Part shown: one piece after another, positions 1 through 5,996 of the stretch
How positions within the stretch are numbered: position 1 is the first letter of the stretch
How the letters are laid out: each line of letters opens with the position of its first letter
DNA from: Opitutales bacterium
GTDB taxonomy: Bacteria; Verrucomicrobiota; Verrucomicrobiia; Opitutales; Opitutaceae
Length of the DNA stretch: 10,336 bases
Direction: 5' to 3'
NCBI GenBank assembly: GCA_021772595.1
Contig: JAJFLS010000685.1
Location: 1 to 10,336, forward strand
Program-made: the position numbers and the translations under genes
Notes under the pieces: model-generated
Told to the model about the DNA's origin: nothing
Seen by the model: only the letters and a program-made list of their open reading frames with translations
The model's database searches: none

Positions 1-383
1 ACGACCAAGGCGATCCCGACAACGACGGCCAATCATCGCTCATAGAATTCGTTCTCGGACAAGATCCGACCGCAGCGCCCTCCAGCGAAGCCGACCATGG
101 TTTCCACACCGCCCCCGCCAACGGAGGCATCCACTTATTCCTGAACCAGCGCCAGAATCTGGCCGCAAGCAATCTCGCCCTCACGCTTGAACATTCGGTC
201 AACCTAAACCAATGGACCGTCATCGACTCATACGACCTCTCCGCCGTAGGCTTCACGATCAACGCAGCAACTTCGACCCAAACAGCCGACGCCTACGGAC
301 CCATCGAGCGCCGCAGCTTCGAACTCAGCTCCCCAACCCAATCCGCCTACTTCCGCATCCGACTCGACTCGCTTGACGAATAA
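1..383 (+). CDS. C-terminal end of a probable secreted/surface protein (5' partial)
   Basis: An open frame enters from the left edge (first full codon at 3) and ends at TAA 381-383, giving the last 126 residues of a larger protein. It opens with an Asp-rich calcium-loop-like segment (DQGDPDNDGQSSLIEF, then VLGQDP). This is the DxDxDG...ExxxGTDP pattern of thrombospondin-3/EF-hand-like linkers near the ends of secreted proteins in Verrucomicrobiota and relatives. It continues as a beta-rich domain with LTLEHSVNLNQWTVI and ends in YFRIRLDSLDE, like the 'S.DL..W....FFRLRV' terminal modules of that group. Extracellular or surface location is inferred. The catalytic or adhesive part lies outside the window, so the function is unknown. 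The gene is followed 60 bp later by the toxin-antitoxin-like pair on the same strand. Confidence 0.75.
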   Translation, partial: DQGDPDNDGQSSLIEFVLGQDPTAAPSSEADHGFHTAPANGGIHLFLNQRQNLAASNLALTLEHSVNLNQWTVIDSYDLSAVGFTINAATSTQTADAYGPIERRSFELSSPTQSAYFRIRLDSLDE

Positions 384-404
384 GCTTCTAAAACGATTCC
401 TCGA

Positions 405-432
405 TTGCCACGCCTTCCGGATAGCCTATCTA
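405..432 (+). promoter_or_regulatory. possible sigma70-type promoter of the toxin-antitoxin pair
   Basis: TTGCCA at 405-410 and TATCTA at 427-432 are 16 bp apart in the short gap before the first gene of the module. Transcription would begin very close to the ATG at 444, giving an almost leaderless mRNA. This fits the lack of a Shine-Dalgarno sequence there. Both boxes are imperfect, so the call is weak. Confidence 0.2.
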
Positions 433-443
433 ACTGATACGCC

Positions 444-728
444 ATGACATTCCGGCAAGAACTTTTTTGGGACGTGGATCCCGCGAAAATCGACGAGGAA
501 ACCAACGCTCGGTTTATAATCGAGCGCGTAATGACACGCGGAAAAATGAGCGACTTCGCCCAGCTTCAGAAAACCTATTCACTCGATAGAATCAAGCGAG
601 AGCTCGTGCGTTGCCGGTCGCTTGACCCCAAGACCCTGAACTTCTGCAGCGTTATCTACGGAATAGAGAAAGAAGATTTCAGATGTTTTTCGAAAACACC
701 GTCGAGCCAGAAACTCTGGAACTGCTGA
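444..728 (+). CDS. DUF6922-type small protein, putative antitoxin partner of AbiEii-like toxin
   Basis: A 94-residue protein with the layout of the DUF6922 family. The N-terminus reads LFWDVDPAKIDEETNARFII, followed by ERVMTRGKMSDF, a helical middle (TYSLDRIKRELVRCRSLDPK) and a C-terminus with TLNFCSVIYGI and FRCF. In my recollection of this family such proteins are encoded immediately upstream of AbiEii/AbiGii nucleotidyltransferases, mostly in Bacteroidota. That is the arrangement here: the last 46 nt overlap the start of the next gene in another frame, so the 12-residue tail after FRCF is encoded in the overlap. A role as antitoxin or partner is inferred from this linkage, since no DNA-binding domain is obvious. 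There is no Shine-Dalgarno sequence before the ATG. Acquisition by transfer is plausible for such modules but not shown by the sequence. Confidence 0.75.
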   Translation: MTFRQELFWDVDPAKIDEETNARFIIERVMTRGKMSDFAQLQKTYSLDRIKRELVRCRSLDPKTLNFCSVIYGIEKEDFRCFSKTPSSQKLWNC

Positions 729-1297
729 GAGCGCTTCTGGCTTTGGCCGAACTGCAAGACTTTGCGCTCGTTGGCGGCACAGCGCTCGCGCTCCAGCTCG
801 GCCACCGCAAGTCGATCGATCTGCACTTTTTCACTCAGACCGATTTCGCCGCGACCAAATTGATCGACGCAGTAAGCTCGAATCTCGATACCGTTGTAAC
901 CGGCCAAGACCCGTTTTCATTGAATTGCGAAATAAGCGGTGTGAAGGTTGATCTGTTGCGACATCGGCATCCGCTTATTTCCGACTTGGTAACCCAAGAT
1001 GGGATCACTCTCTGGTCTATTGAGGAAATCGCCGCTGCGAAAATATTAGCGATTACAAACCGAGGCGCGAAGAAGGATTTCTATGATCTTGTCGAGATCA
1101 TGAGAACGATCCCCCTGGAAACGATATTCAACCTATTCGAGAAAAAATACTCGTTCGCCGACAGGTTTATAGCCCTGAAGTCGCTGAGCTGGTTTGAAGA
1201 TGCGGACGAAGAGCCAGACCCAATTTCGTTGAGAGAACTAAGCTGGCCCGATGTAAAGAACTCCGTGATTTCCGCCCTAAAGAGACGTTCTCTTTAG
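683..1297 (+). CDS. AbiEii/AbiGii-family nucleotidyltransferase, putative toxin with altered DxD motif
   Basis: A 204-residue protein of the AbiEii/AbiGii (DUF1814) nucleotidyltransferase-fold family. Members act as toxins in abortive-infection or toxin-antitoxin pairs, and studied homologues transfer nucleotides to RNA targets such as tRNA ends. Visible motifs are VGGTALALQLGHRKSIDL (residues 30-47, the glycine-rich GS/GG motif leading to the first Asp, D46), VKVDLL with D90 (third acidic position), SIEEIAAAK with K120, and KKDFYDL (130-136). The second Asp of the expected DxD is His48 (codon 824-826), which may impair metal binding. The ATG at 683 has a purine-rich AGAAAGAAG about 8 nt upstream and lies inside the preceding gene, so translational coupling is likely. 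The length is near the family norm, with no frameshift. Confidence 0.82.
   Translation: MFFENTVEPETLELLRALLALAELQDFALVGGTALALQLGHRKSIDLHFFTQTDFAATKLIDAVSSNLDTVVTGQDPFSLNCEISGVKVDLLRHRHPLISDLVTQDGITLWSIEEIAAAKILAITNRGAKKDFYDLVEIMRTIPLETIFNLFEKKYSFADRFIALKSLSWFEDADEEPDPISLRELSWPDVKNSVISALKRRSL
1277..1297 (+). terminator. perfect short hairpin overlapping the toxin stop codon
   Basis: The 21 nt contain a 9-bp perfect stem (CTAAAGAGA / TCTCTTTAG) with a 3-nt CGT loop, and the distal arm ends in the TAG stop codon. No good T-tract follows, only a CCTTTTCC run about 13 nt on. It may be a weak terminator or an mRNA 3'-end structure rather than a strong intrinsic terminator. Confidence 0.3.
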
Positions 1298-1330
1298 AAT
1301 CTACACACCTTTTCCGAAACGTCTTCCTCT

Positions 1331-1576
1331 CTATTCCAATGTCTTGTTCGAGCGTGTGGTATTGTGGTTGTTGGATTTCGCCGCTCGGGTGTTATTGGAA
1401 CGAGACGAATTATAGTCCTGAGCTTTCATATTCTGAATGCTCGACTTGGCAGTATCATGCGAGACCTTCACCGATTCGTAATTCAGCGTAATCGTCTCCA
1501 CATTTCCATTACGGCTCACGGAAGCGACTTTCGCATTGGTGAAAACGTAGAGCTTACCGCCATGGGAAAGGCGCAT
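1331..1576 (-). pseudogene. Hcp-like (type VI tube protein family) C-terminal fragment, possible gene remnant
   Basis: An 81-residue minus-strand frame starting at ATG 1576. Its first half (GGKLYVFTNAKVASVSR, then GNVETITLNYESVKVSH) resembles the C-terminal beta strands of Hcp-type tube proteins, where 'L.NA.VSS......E.V.LNY.KV...Y' is typical. Hcp proteins are about 160 residues, so the N-terminal half is missing. The frame continues open upstream of the ATG (GRWWDLSA and about ten more residues) and then meets a TAG, which fits a decayed longer gene. The second half is a low-complexity Ser/Asn/Arg/Lys tail (SSRSNNTRAAKSNNHNTTRS). It converges with the toxin gene, and no other secretion genes are present. 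It could be a small hypothetical gene instead; the family match is from memory. Confidence 0.35.
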
Positions 1577-1710
1577 CGCCGATAGATCCCACCACCGACC
1601 AGACGCGTCAACTAAAGGTAAAAGACACGACTAGTGAGTTGTAGGAGCCGGTCGAAAGAGCTGATCACAGTGAGTTAGGTTCGTATCCGTCAGATTAGCG
1701 AGAAGAGGGC

Positions 1711-1810
1711 TCACGCGAAGTCGCGAAAACGCGAAGTTTTTAAGACTAAGAAATGCAGGAGCTTACCCGCTTTCAATTTCTTTCCTTAGCGTCTTTGCGA
1801 CTTCGCGTGA
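1711..1810. repeat. MITE-like inverted repeat element with 14-bp perfect ends
   Basis: TCACGCGAAGTCGC at 1711-1724 is repeated as its exact reverse complement at 1797-1810. The homology extends imperfectly inward (GAAAACGCGAAG against AAAGACGCTAAG). The interior is short and non-coding, so the element could fold into a long imperfect hairpin of about 100 nt. The CGCGAAG/CGCAAAG phrasing is typical of small dispersed intergenic repeats. There is no transposase, so any mobility would have to be in trans. Confidence 0.55.
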
Positions 1811-1906
1811 ATCAACATCATTCCATTACGATTAGGCCACGCAATCGGCGACAACCTACAAGCTTCCCCAACAACCGGAGTGTGTATGTGTGTGTCCAAC
1901 AAATCA

Positions 1907-2026
1907 TTGTAGGAGCGGGTTTTGTCAGTCCTCCATAGTCCGGAGAGCGACGGACGGAACCCCGCGATATCGCCGATCGATAAAATACAGAATGAGAGTT
2001 ATCGCGGGATAAACCCGCTCCTACAA
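1907..2026. repeat. inverted REP pair (family A), immediately downstream of fumA
   Basis: TTGTAGGAGCGGGTTT at 1907-1922 has an exact 16-bp inverted copy at 2011-2026. The right copy, read on the minus strand, is a complete REP: a GTAG head followed by a GCGGG-tttat-CCCGC hairpin (2004-2018). The left copy keeps the head but its hairpin is disrupted, though CCCGCGAT at 1961-1968 pairs with ATCGCGGG at 2001-2008. The right copy begins 5 nt after the fumA stop codon, so the hairpin may also serve as its 3'-end stabiliser or terminator. Confidence 0.75.
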
Positions 2027-2031
2027 AAAAG

Positions 2032-3666
2032 TTACCCGATGTTCCGCTTTCGGATCATCTGGAAGAAGTCGTTGCCCTTGTCGTCGACGAGAATGAAAGC
2101 GGGGAAATTGACAACGTCGATTTTCCAGATGGCTTCCATGCCGAGCTCCTCATATTCGACGAGCTCGACCTTCTTGATATTCTCTTTGGCGAGAATCGCG
2201 GCCGGACCGCCAATCGAACCGAGATAAAAGCCGCCGAACTTTTGGCACGCATCCACCACTTGCTGAGTGCGGTTGCCTTTCGCGAGCATTATCATCGATC
2301 CGCCACGCTCCTGGAATGGAGCGACATACGCATCCATCCGCCCTGCTGTCGTGGGACCGAAGGAGCCCGAGGGAAGCCCCTTGGGAGTCTTTGCCGGACC
2401 CGCGTAATAGACGGGATGATCCTTGAAATACTGCGGCAAGTCCTCGCCCGCGTCGAGACGCTCCTGAAGCTTCGCATGAGCTATGTCGCGGGCTACTATG
2501 ATCGTGCCATTTAGCGAAAGACGCGTTTGCACGGGATACTCGCTGAGCTCGGCTAGGATATCCTTCATCGGCCGATTCAGATCGAGACTTACGACCTCCG
2601 CCTTTTTCTGGCCGCCCACGGATGCCGGAATCAAGCGTCCGGGATCGCCCTCTAGCTTTTCGACCCAGAGACCGGACCGGTTTATCTTCGCTTTGATGTT
2701 GCGATCGGCCGAACAGGAAACGCCGATGCCGACCGGACAGCTCGCCCCGTGTCTGGGCAGACGAATGATGCGCACATCCAATGCGAAATACTTCCCTCCA
2801 AACTGCGCCCCGATGCCGCATTCCTGCGCCCGGCCGAGCATCTTCTGCTCAAGCTCCACGTCGCGAAACGCGCGGCCGTGCTCGTTGCCGGTCGTGGGGA
2901 GATTGTCGAGATCTTTGGTAGAGGCGACTTTGACCGTCTTCAGACAAGCCTCCGCGGATGTACCCCCAATTACGAATACAAGATGATATGGCGGACAGGC
3001 CGAGGTCCCGAGAGTAATCATTTTCTCGAGCATAAAATTCTCCAGCTTCTCGGGATTCAGCAGCGCTTTCGTTTCCTGGTAGAGGAAAGTCTTATTGGCC
3101 GAACCTCCGCCCTTGGCGAGACAGAGAAATTTGTACTCAGCACCTTCCGCCGCGTAGAGATCGATCTGGGCAGGGAGATTCGTACGCGTGTTCTTCTCCT
3201 CGTACATCGTCATCGGCGCCGTCTGCGAATAGCGGAGATTGTCGCTGGTGTACGTTTCGTAGACGCCTTTAGAAATCGCCTCCTCGTCGTTGGCTCCCGT
3301 CCAGACTTGCTGGCCTTTCTTCCCCATCACGATCGCAGTGCCCGTGTCCTGGCAAAAAGGGAGCACTCCTTGGGCGGCGATCTCCGCGTTTCGAAGAAGC
3401 GTCAACGCGACATGCCGGTCGTTCTCCGATGACTCTTCATCTTCAAGAATCGAGGCCACTTGCTCGAGGTGTTTGGGGCGCAGCATGAATGAGAGATCGT
3501 GCATCGCCGCCTTGATTAACTGGCTCAAAGCTTCCGGTTCTACTTTGAGAATCTCCTGTCCGTTAAATGTGTCCGTGGACACGAATTCATCGGTAAGCAA
3601 GCGATACTCAGTATCGTCTTCGCCCAGTTCGAACAGCTTCTGAAAATGAAAAGGAGGCGTGGCCAT
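2032..3666 (-). CDS. fumA: fumarate hydratase, class I (iron-sulphur, FumA/FumB type)
   Basis: A 544-residue protein that aligns from end to end, from memory, with E. coli FumA (548 aa). It catalyses the reversible hydration of fumarate to L-malate in the cytoplasmic TCA cycle. The three 4Fe-4S cysteine ligands fall at the FumA positions: C105 (LPFCQDTGTA), C224 (TSACPPYH) and C318 (GVSCSADRN). Other hallmarks are YKFLCLAKGGGSANKT (178-193), RLPRHGASCPVG, TRLSLNGTIIVARDIAHAKL, the SGSFGPTTAGRMD loop and the C-terminal IWKIDVVNFPAFILVDDKGN. Class I fumarases are oxygen-sensitive. The start at ATG 3666 gives the FumA-like N-terminus (PFHFQ, then DDTEYRLLT), although no Shine-Dalgarno sequence is visible. 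A weak promoter candidate lies 47-74 nt upstream. The stop codon is followed after 5 nt by a REP hairpin. No truncation or missing residue is seen. Confidence 0.97.
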   Translation of the reverse strand: MATPPFHFQKLFELGEDDTEYRLLTDEFVSTDTFNGQEILKVEPEALSQLIKAAMHDLSFMLRPKHLEQVASILEDEESSENDRHVALTLLRNAEIAAQGVLPFCQDTGTAIVMGKKGQQVWTGANDEEAISKGVYETYTSDNLRYSQTAPMTMYEEKNTRTNLPAQIDLYAAEGAEYKFLCLAKGGGSANKTFLYQETKALLNPEKLENFMLEKMITLGTSACPPYHLVFVIGGTSAEACLKTVKVASTKDLDNLPTTGNEHGRAFRDVELEQKMLGRAQECGIGAQFGGKYFALDVRIIRLPRHGASCPVGIGVSCSADRNIKAKINRSGLWVEKLEGDPGRLIPASVGGQKKAEVVSLDLNRPMKDILAELSEYPVQTRLSLNGTIIVARDIAHAKLQERLDAGEDLPQYFKDHPVYYAGPAKTPKGLPSGSFGPTTAGRMDAYVAPFQERGGSMIMLAKGNRTQQVVDACQKFGGFYLGSIGGPAAILAKENIKKVELVEYEELGMEAIWKIDVVNFPAFILVDDKGNDFFQMIRKRNIG

Positions 3667-3712
3667 AATGCTAAGTTGATTGGATGTCTTGTTGGATGCT
3701 ATGAAAGAGACA

Positions 3713-3740
3713 ACTTTATCTTTCGCCTATTCGAAGGCAA
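3713..3740 (-). promoter_or_regulatory. weak candidate promoter of fumA
   Basis: On the minus strand, TTGCCT (3740-3735) and TAAAGT (3718-3713) are 16 bp apart, placing a start about 40 nt before the fumA ATG. Both boxes are imperfect. It is listed because it lies between the REP pair and the gene, where a promoter is expected. Confidence 0.2.
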
Positions 3741-3792
3741 GCCTCGCGATTGTAGGGGCACCGCTAACGACCTACCACATCGGTTCGACAAT

Positions 3793-3866
3793 TGTAGGAG
3801 CTTGCTTGCAGGCGATTATTTCCCTGCTCTATGATGTAGTTAATCGCCTGCAAGCAGGCTCCTACA
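3793..3866. repeat. inverted REP pair (family B) between mpl and fumA
   Basis: A 26-nt copy at 3793-3818 begins TGTAGGAGCTTGCTTGCAGG. An inverted copy at 3841-3866 differs at one base. Each has a GTAG head followed by a GC(C/T)TGC-TT-GCAGGC hairpin, perfect in the right copy (3846-3859). The 22-bp centre is unrelated. The pair starts 15 nt after the mpl stop codon and may form the 3' end of the mpl mRNA. A degenerate REP-like head (TGTAGGGGC at 3751) lies just to the left, closed by an inverted CCTAC. Confidence 0.8.
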
Positions 3867-3881
3867 CAAACGACCTCAGGA

Positions 3882-5303
3882 TCAATCCGCCCCACTCGCT
3901 TCCGCAAAACGCTCGATGATTCCGCCGAACGAGCCGTTGGTCAGAAACACCACCACCTGTCTGTACTGCAATTTCGAACAAAGATCGTTTAGCGAATGGA
4001 GGGCCTCCTCGTTCGAATCGCTCGCGACCGCCGAAGTGCCGCGATCGCGAAGTTGGGAAGCTAAGGATTCAGTATCCATAACTTCGACATTTTCGTTGCT
4101 GCGGTGCTTCGCGGCTCCGATCACGACAGCGTCCGCGATCGAAAGCGCGTCCAGCATCGGCTCGCGCATGACGTCCAGCCGAGACGTGTTGCTGCGCGGT
4201 TCGAACGCAGCGACCAGAGTCCAGTTTTCGTAGCGGTTTTTCAACGCCCTCAGAATCTCGCGAATCGCGGTCGGATGGTGCGCAAAATCCTCGATCACGA
4301 TCCTCTGCTCGCTTTCTGACAAAATCTGCTGGCGACGCTTAACCCCTCGGAACGAAGCGATCCCTTTCGCTTCAAATGACAACGGACTTCCAGTCTCGGA
4401 AATCGACAAGGCCGCAGCGAGACAGGCCATCGCAGCGTTGCGCGCGTTGAACAATCCCGTCATCGGCCATTTCACTGAAATCCATTGCCGGCCTTGCCAG
4501 ACCAGATCGAAGGATGAGCCATGCGACGTGGTCCTATAATTTTCGATACGCAAATCGCATTCCTCCGCAAGCCCGACTTGATACACCTTTGTCCACGAGA
4601 TCGGCAATAGCGAAAGCGCGTTTTCGTCATCGCCATTGACCAGAAGAAAGCCGTTCTTCGGGACAATTCGCGTCAGGTGTTCGAAGGTCCGTTTCACATC
4701 CTGGAGATCGCGAAAGATATCCGCGTGATCGAACTCCAGATTATTCAAAATCACGATATGCGGAGCGTAGTGGATAAACTTGCTGCGCTTGTCGAAAAAC
4801 GCGCTATCGTACTCGTCACCCTCGATGACGAACGGGGCGTTCGGGTCGCCGTTCGCCCAACCCTTTTCCGGATCCAGAGGCGCGCCGCCAATCATGAATC
4901 CCGGATCGACATTCGCTTGCTGAAGCAAAAACGCCGTCAGGGCCGAGGTTGTCGTCTTCCCATGCGTCCCTGTAACAACAATATTGCGACGCGTCGACAA
5001 GACGAACCGCTTAAGAGCCTCCGGGAGTGAGACGAACTCCAAGGCTCGCGATTCGAGCAAATACTCCACCTCCTCGTTTCCTCTCGAAAACGCATTGCCC
5101 ACCACGACAAGGTCCGGCTTCAAGTCGCTCAAACGATCCGCACGGTATCCTTCTAGAATCTCAACCCCCGCATCGAGCAGCATGTCGCTCATTGGCGGAT
5201 ACACTGCCTGATCCGATCCAATAATCTCGTGCCCCAAATCGCGCAGCAAAAGCGCCGCGTTACCCATCGCCGTCCCCGCAACGCCCAGGAAATAAATTCG
5301 CAT
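3882..5303 (-). CDS. mpl: UDP-N-acetylmuramate:L-alanyl-gamma-D-glutamyl-meso-diaminopimelate ligase (Mpl)
   Basis: A 473-residue Mur-ligase-family enzyme. Mpl joins recycled tripeptide (L-Ala-gamma-D-Glu-meso-DAP) to UDP-MurNAc in the cytoplasm, feeding murein recycling. The order of domains is an N-terminal UDP-binding domain (IYFLGVAGTAMGNAALLL, 3-20), a P-loop GTHGKTTT (112-119), the Mpl-type EGDEYDSAFFDKRSKF (161-176) and NNLEFDHADIF (187-197) segments, GLFNARNAAMA (283-293), and a C-terminal domain with FRGVKRR (318-324) and EDFAHHPTAI (338-347). The NNLEFDHADIF and DFAHHPTAI wording and the short length separate it from MurC. The start at ATG 5303 fits the family N-terminus, and the Shine-Dalgarno sequence is poor. 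A promoter-like TATAAT lies inside the end of the upstream membrane gene, 34 nt away. No defect is seen. Confidence 0.95.
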   Translation of the reverse strand: MRIYFLGVAGTAMGNAALLLRDLGHEIIGSDQAVYPPMSDMLLDAGVEILEGYRADRLSDLKPDLVVVGNAFSRGNEEVEYLLESRALEFVSLPEALKRFVLSTRRNIVVTGTHGKTTTSALTAFLLQQANVDPGFMIGGAPLDPEKGWANGDPNAPFVIEGDEYDSAFFDKRSKFIHYAPHIVILNNLEFDHADIFRDLQDVKRTFEHLTRIVPKNGFLLVNGDDENALSLLPISWTKVYQVGLAEECDLRIENYRTTSHGSSFDLVWQGRQWISVKWPMTGLFNARNAAMACLAAALSISETGSPLSFEAKGIASFRGVKRRQQILSESEQRIVIEDFAHHPTAIREILRALKNRYENWTLVAAFEPRSNTSRLDVMREPMLDALSIADAVVIGAAKHRSNENVEVMDTESLASQLRDRGTSAVASDSNEEALHSLNDLCSKLQYRQVVVFLTNGSFGGIIERFAEASGAD

Positions 5304-5337
5304 AGGACCAACATATGATCGAACAGCGTCGGATCAA

Positions 5338-5886
5338 TCAACTATTATACACGAATTGCCCCTCTTCTTTGAACTCGTAATCATTCCCTTTCAAATACTT
5401 GACCGATCCGTATTTGATGTCTGCCTTCAGAGCTTCCGCCAGTTGCCGCCCCAGTTTCTCGAGCTTCCCCGATGACGGCGGCGAGCCAAGACAGCTCACC
5501 TTAATCTGTACCGGAAAGCTGTAGTCATTGTGTTTACGGGAGATATTATAACGGTACATGCCACTCTTCGACTCGGCGCTTATCCACTCCCACACATTCT
5601 CATGGTCGTGCGATTCTGACTCGATCTTCAATTCCGCAGCGATGAGTTCCCATAATTCGGACAGCTCCTGTTCGCTGTGAAACCAGAAACTCAACGCGGC
5701 CGATCCCTCAGATTTGTCCGTAAAGAGATCGTAGACGAAGACGCCAGCCGTAATCAGAAGGAAAGACGCCACGGACAGAATAATCACGATCCAGCCGAAC
5801 AAAAACGTCAGCGCAATCATCGTAACCAAAATAATCGGGATGAACGGTATCGTCCAACCTCCATTCGTTTCTCCTTCGCGCCGCAT
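5338..5886 (-). CDS. hypothetical membrane protein with two TM segments and a cytoplasmic domain
   Basis: A 182-residue protein of a family I do not recognise. After a short charged N-terminus, residues about 13-31 (PFIPIILVTMIALTFLF) and 33-53 (IVIILSVASFLLITAGVFVY) form two closely spaced hydrophobic helices, a membrane hairpin. The rest (55-182) is soluble and charged: an acidic helical part (EQELSELWELIAAELKIESE), then beta-rich stretches and an amphipathic helix (KLEKLGRQLAEALKAD) before YGSVKYLKGNDYEF. By the positive-inside rule both ends are probably cytoplasmic. AAGG lies 6 nt before the ATG and supports the start. The gene precedes mpl by 34 nt on the same strand and follows valS by 110 nt. 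Co-transcription with mpl is likely, but no functional link is evident from the sequence. Confidence 0.75.
   Translation of the reverse strand: MRREGETNGGWTIPFIPIILVTMIALTFLFGWIVIILSVASFLLITAGVFVYDLFTDKSEGSAALSFWFHSEQELSELWELIAAELKIESESHDHENVWEWISAESKSGMYRYNISRKHNDYSFPVQIKVSCLGSPPSSGKLEKLGRQLAEALKADIKYGSVKYLKGNDYEFKEEGQFVYNS
5344..5373 (-). promoter_or_regulatory. candidate internal promoter of mpl
   Basis: On the minus strand, TTCAAA (5373-5368) is followed after 18 bp by a perfect TATAAT (5349-5344), placed in the last codons of the upstream membrane-protein gene. Initiation would fall near 5337, giving a 5' leader of about 34 nt. The -10 box is consensus, while the -35 box matches 4 of 6. 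Confidence 0.4.
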
Positions 5887-5996
5887 AATTCGCCTTGCTA
5901 CTAACTTAAGCGAATACGATGCGTTCGCAAGAGCTAGCTTATCCCGATGCCAAACTCATCTAGAAAGCCAACGCAAGCGTACCCCACCAGCCGCAA

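Larger units (their letters stand above)
1577..2031. other. repeat-rich non-coding spacer before fumA 3' end
   Basis: About 450 bp with no convincing gene. It holds a single REP-like head (TTGTAGGAGC at 1639-1648), a roughly 100-bp inverted-repeat element (1711-1810), a short TG-rich microsatellite (1880-1896) and an inverted REP pair (1907-2026). Short frames inside it consist of repeat sequence and lack family features. Confidence 0.6.

Noticed and set aside
1753..1938. A 61-codon plus-strand frame in the repeat region
   Set aside because: It is made of inverted repeat, TG-rich and REP sequence, with no ribosome site or recognisable protein features.
1639..2026. Possible CRISPR array from the repeated TGTAGGAGC heads
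   Set aside because: Copies are inverted, irregularly spaced and hairpin-bearing, with no direct repeat-spacer periodicity and no cas genes.
2749..3432. A 227-codon plus-strand open frame
   Set aside because: It is antisense to fumA, which is unmistakable, so it is a shadow of a GC-rich coding strand.
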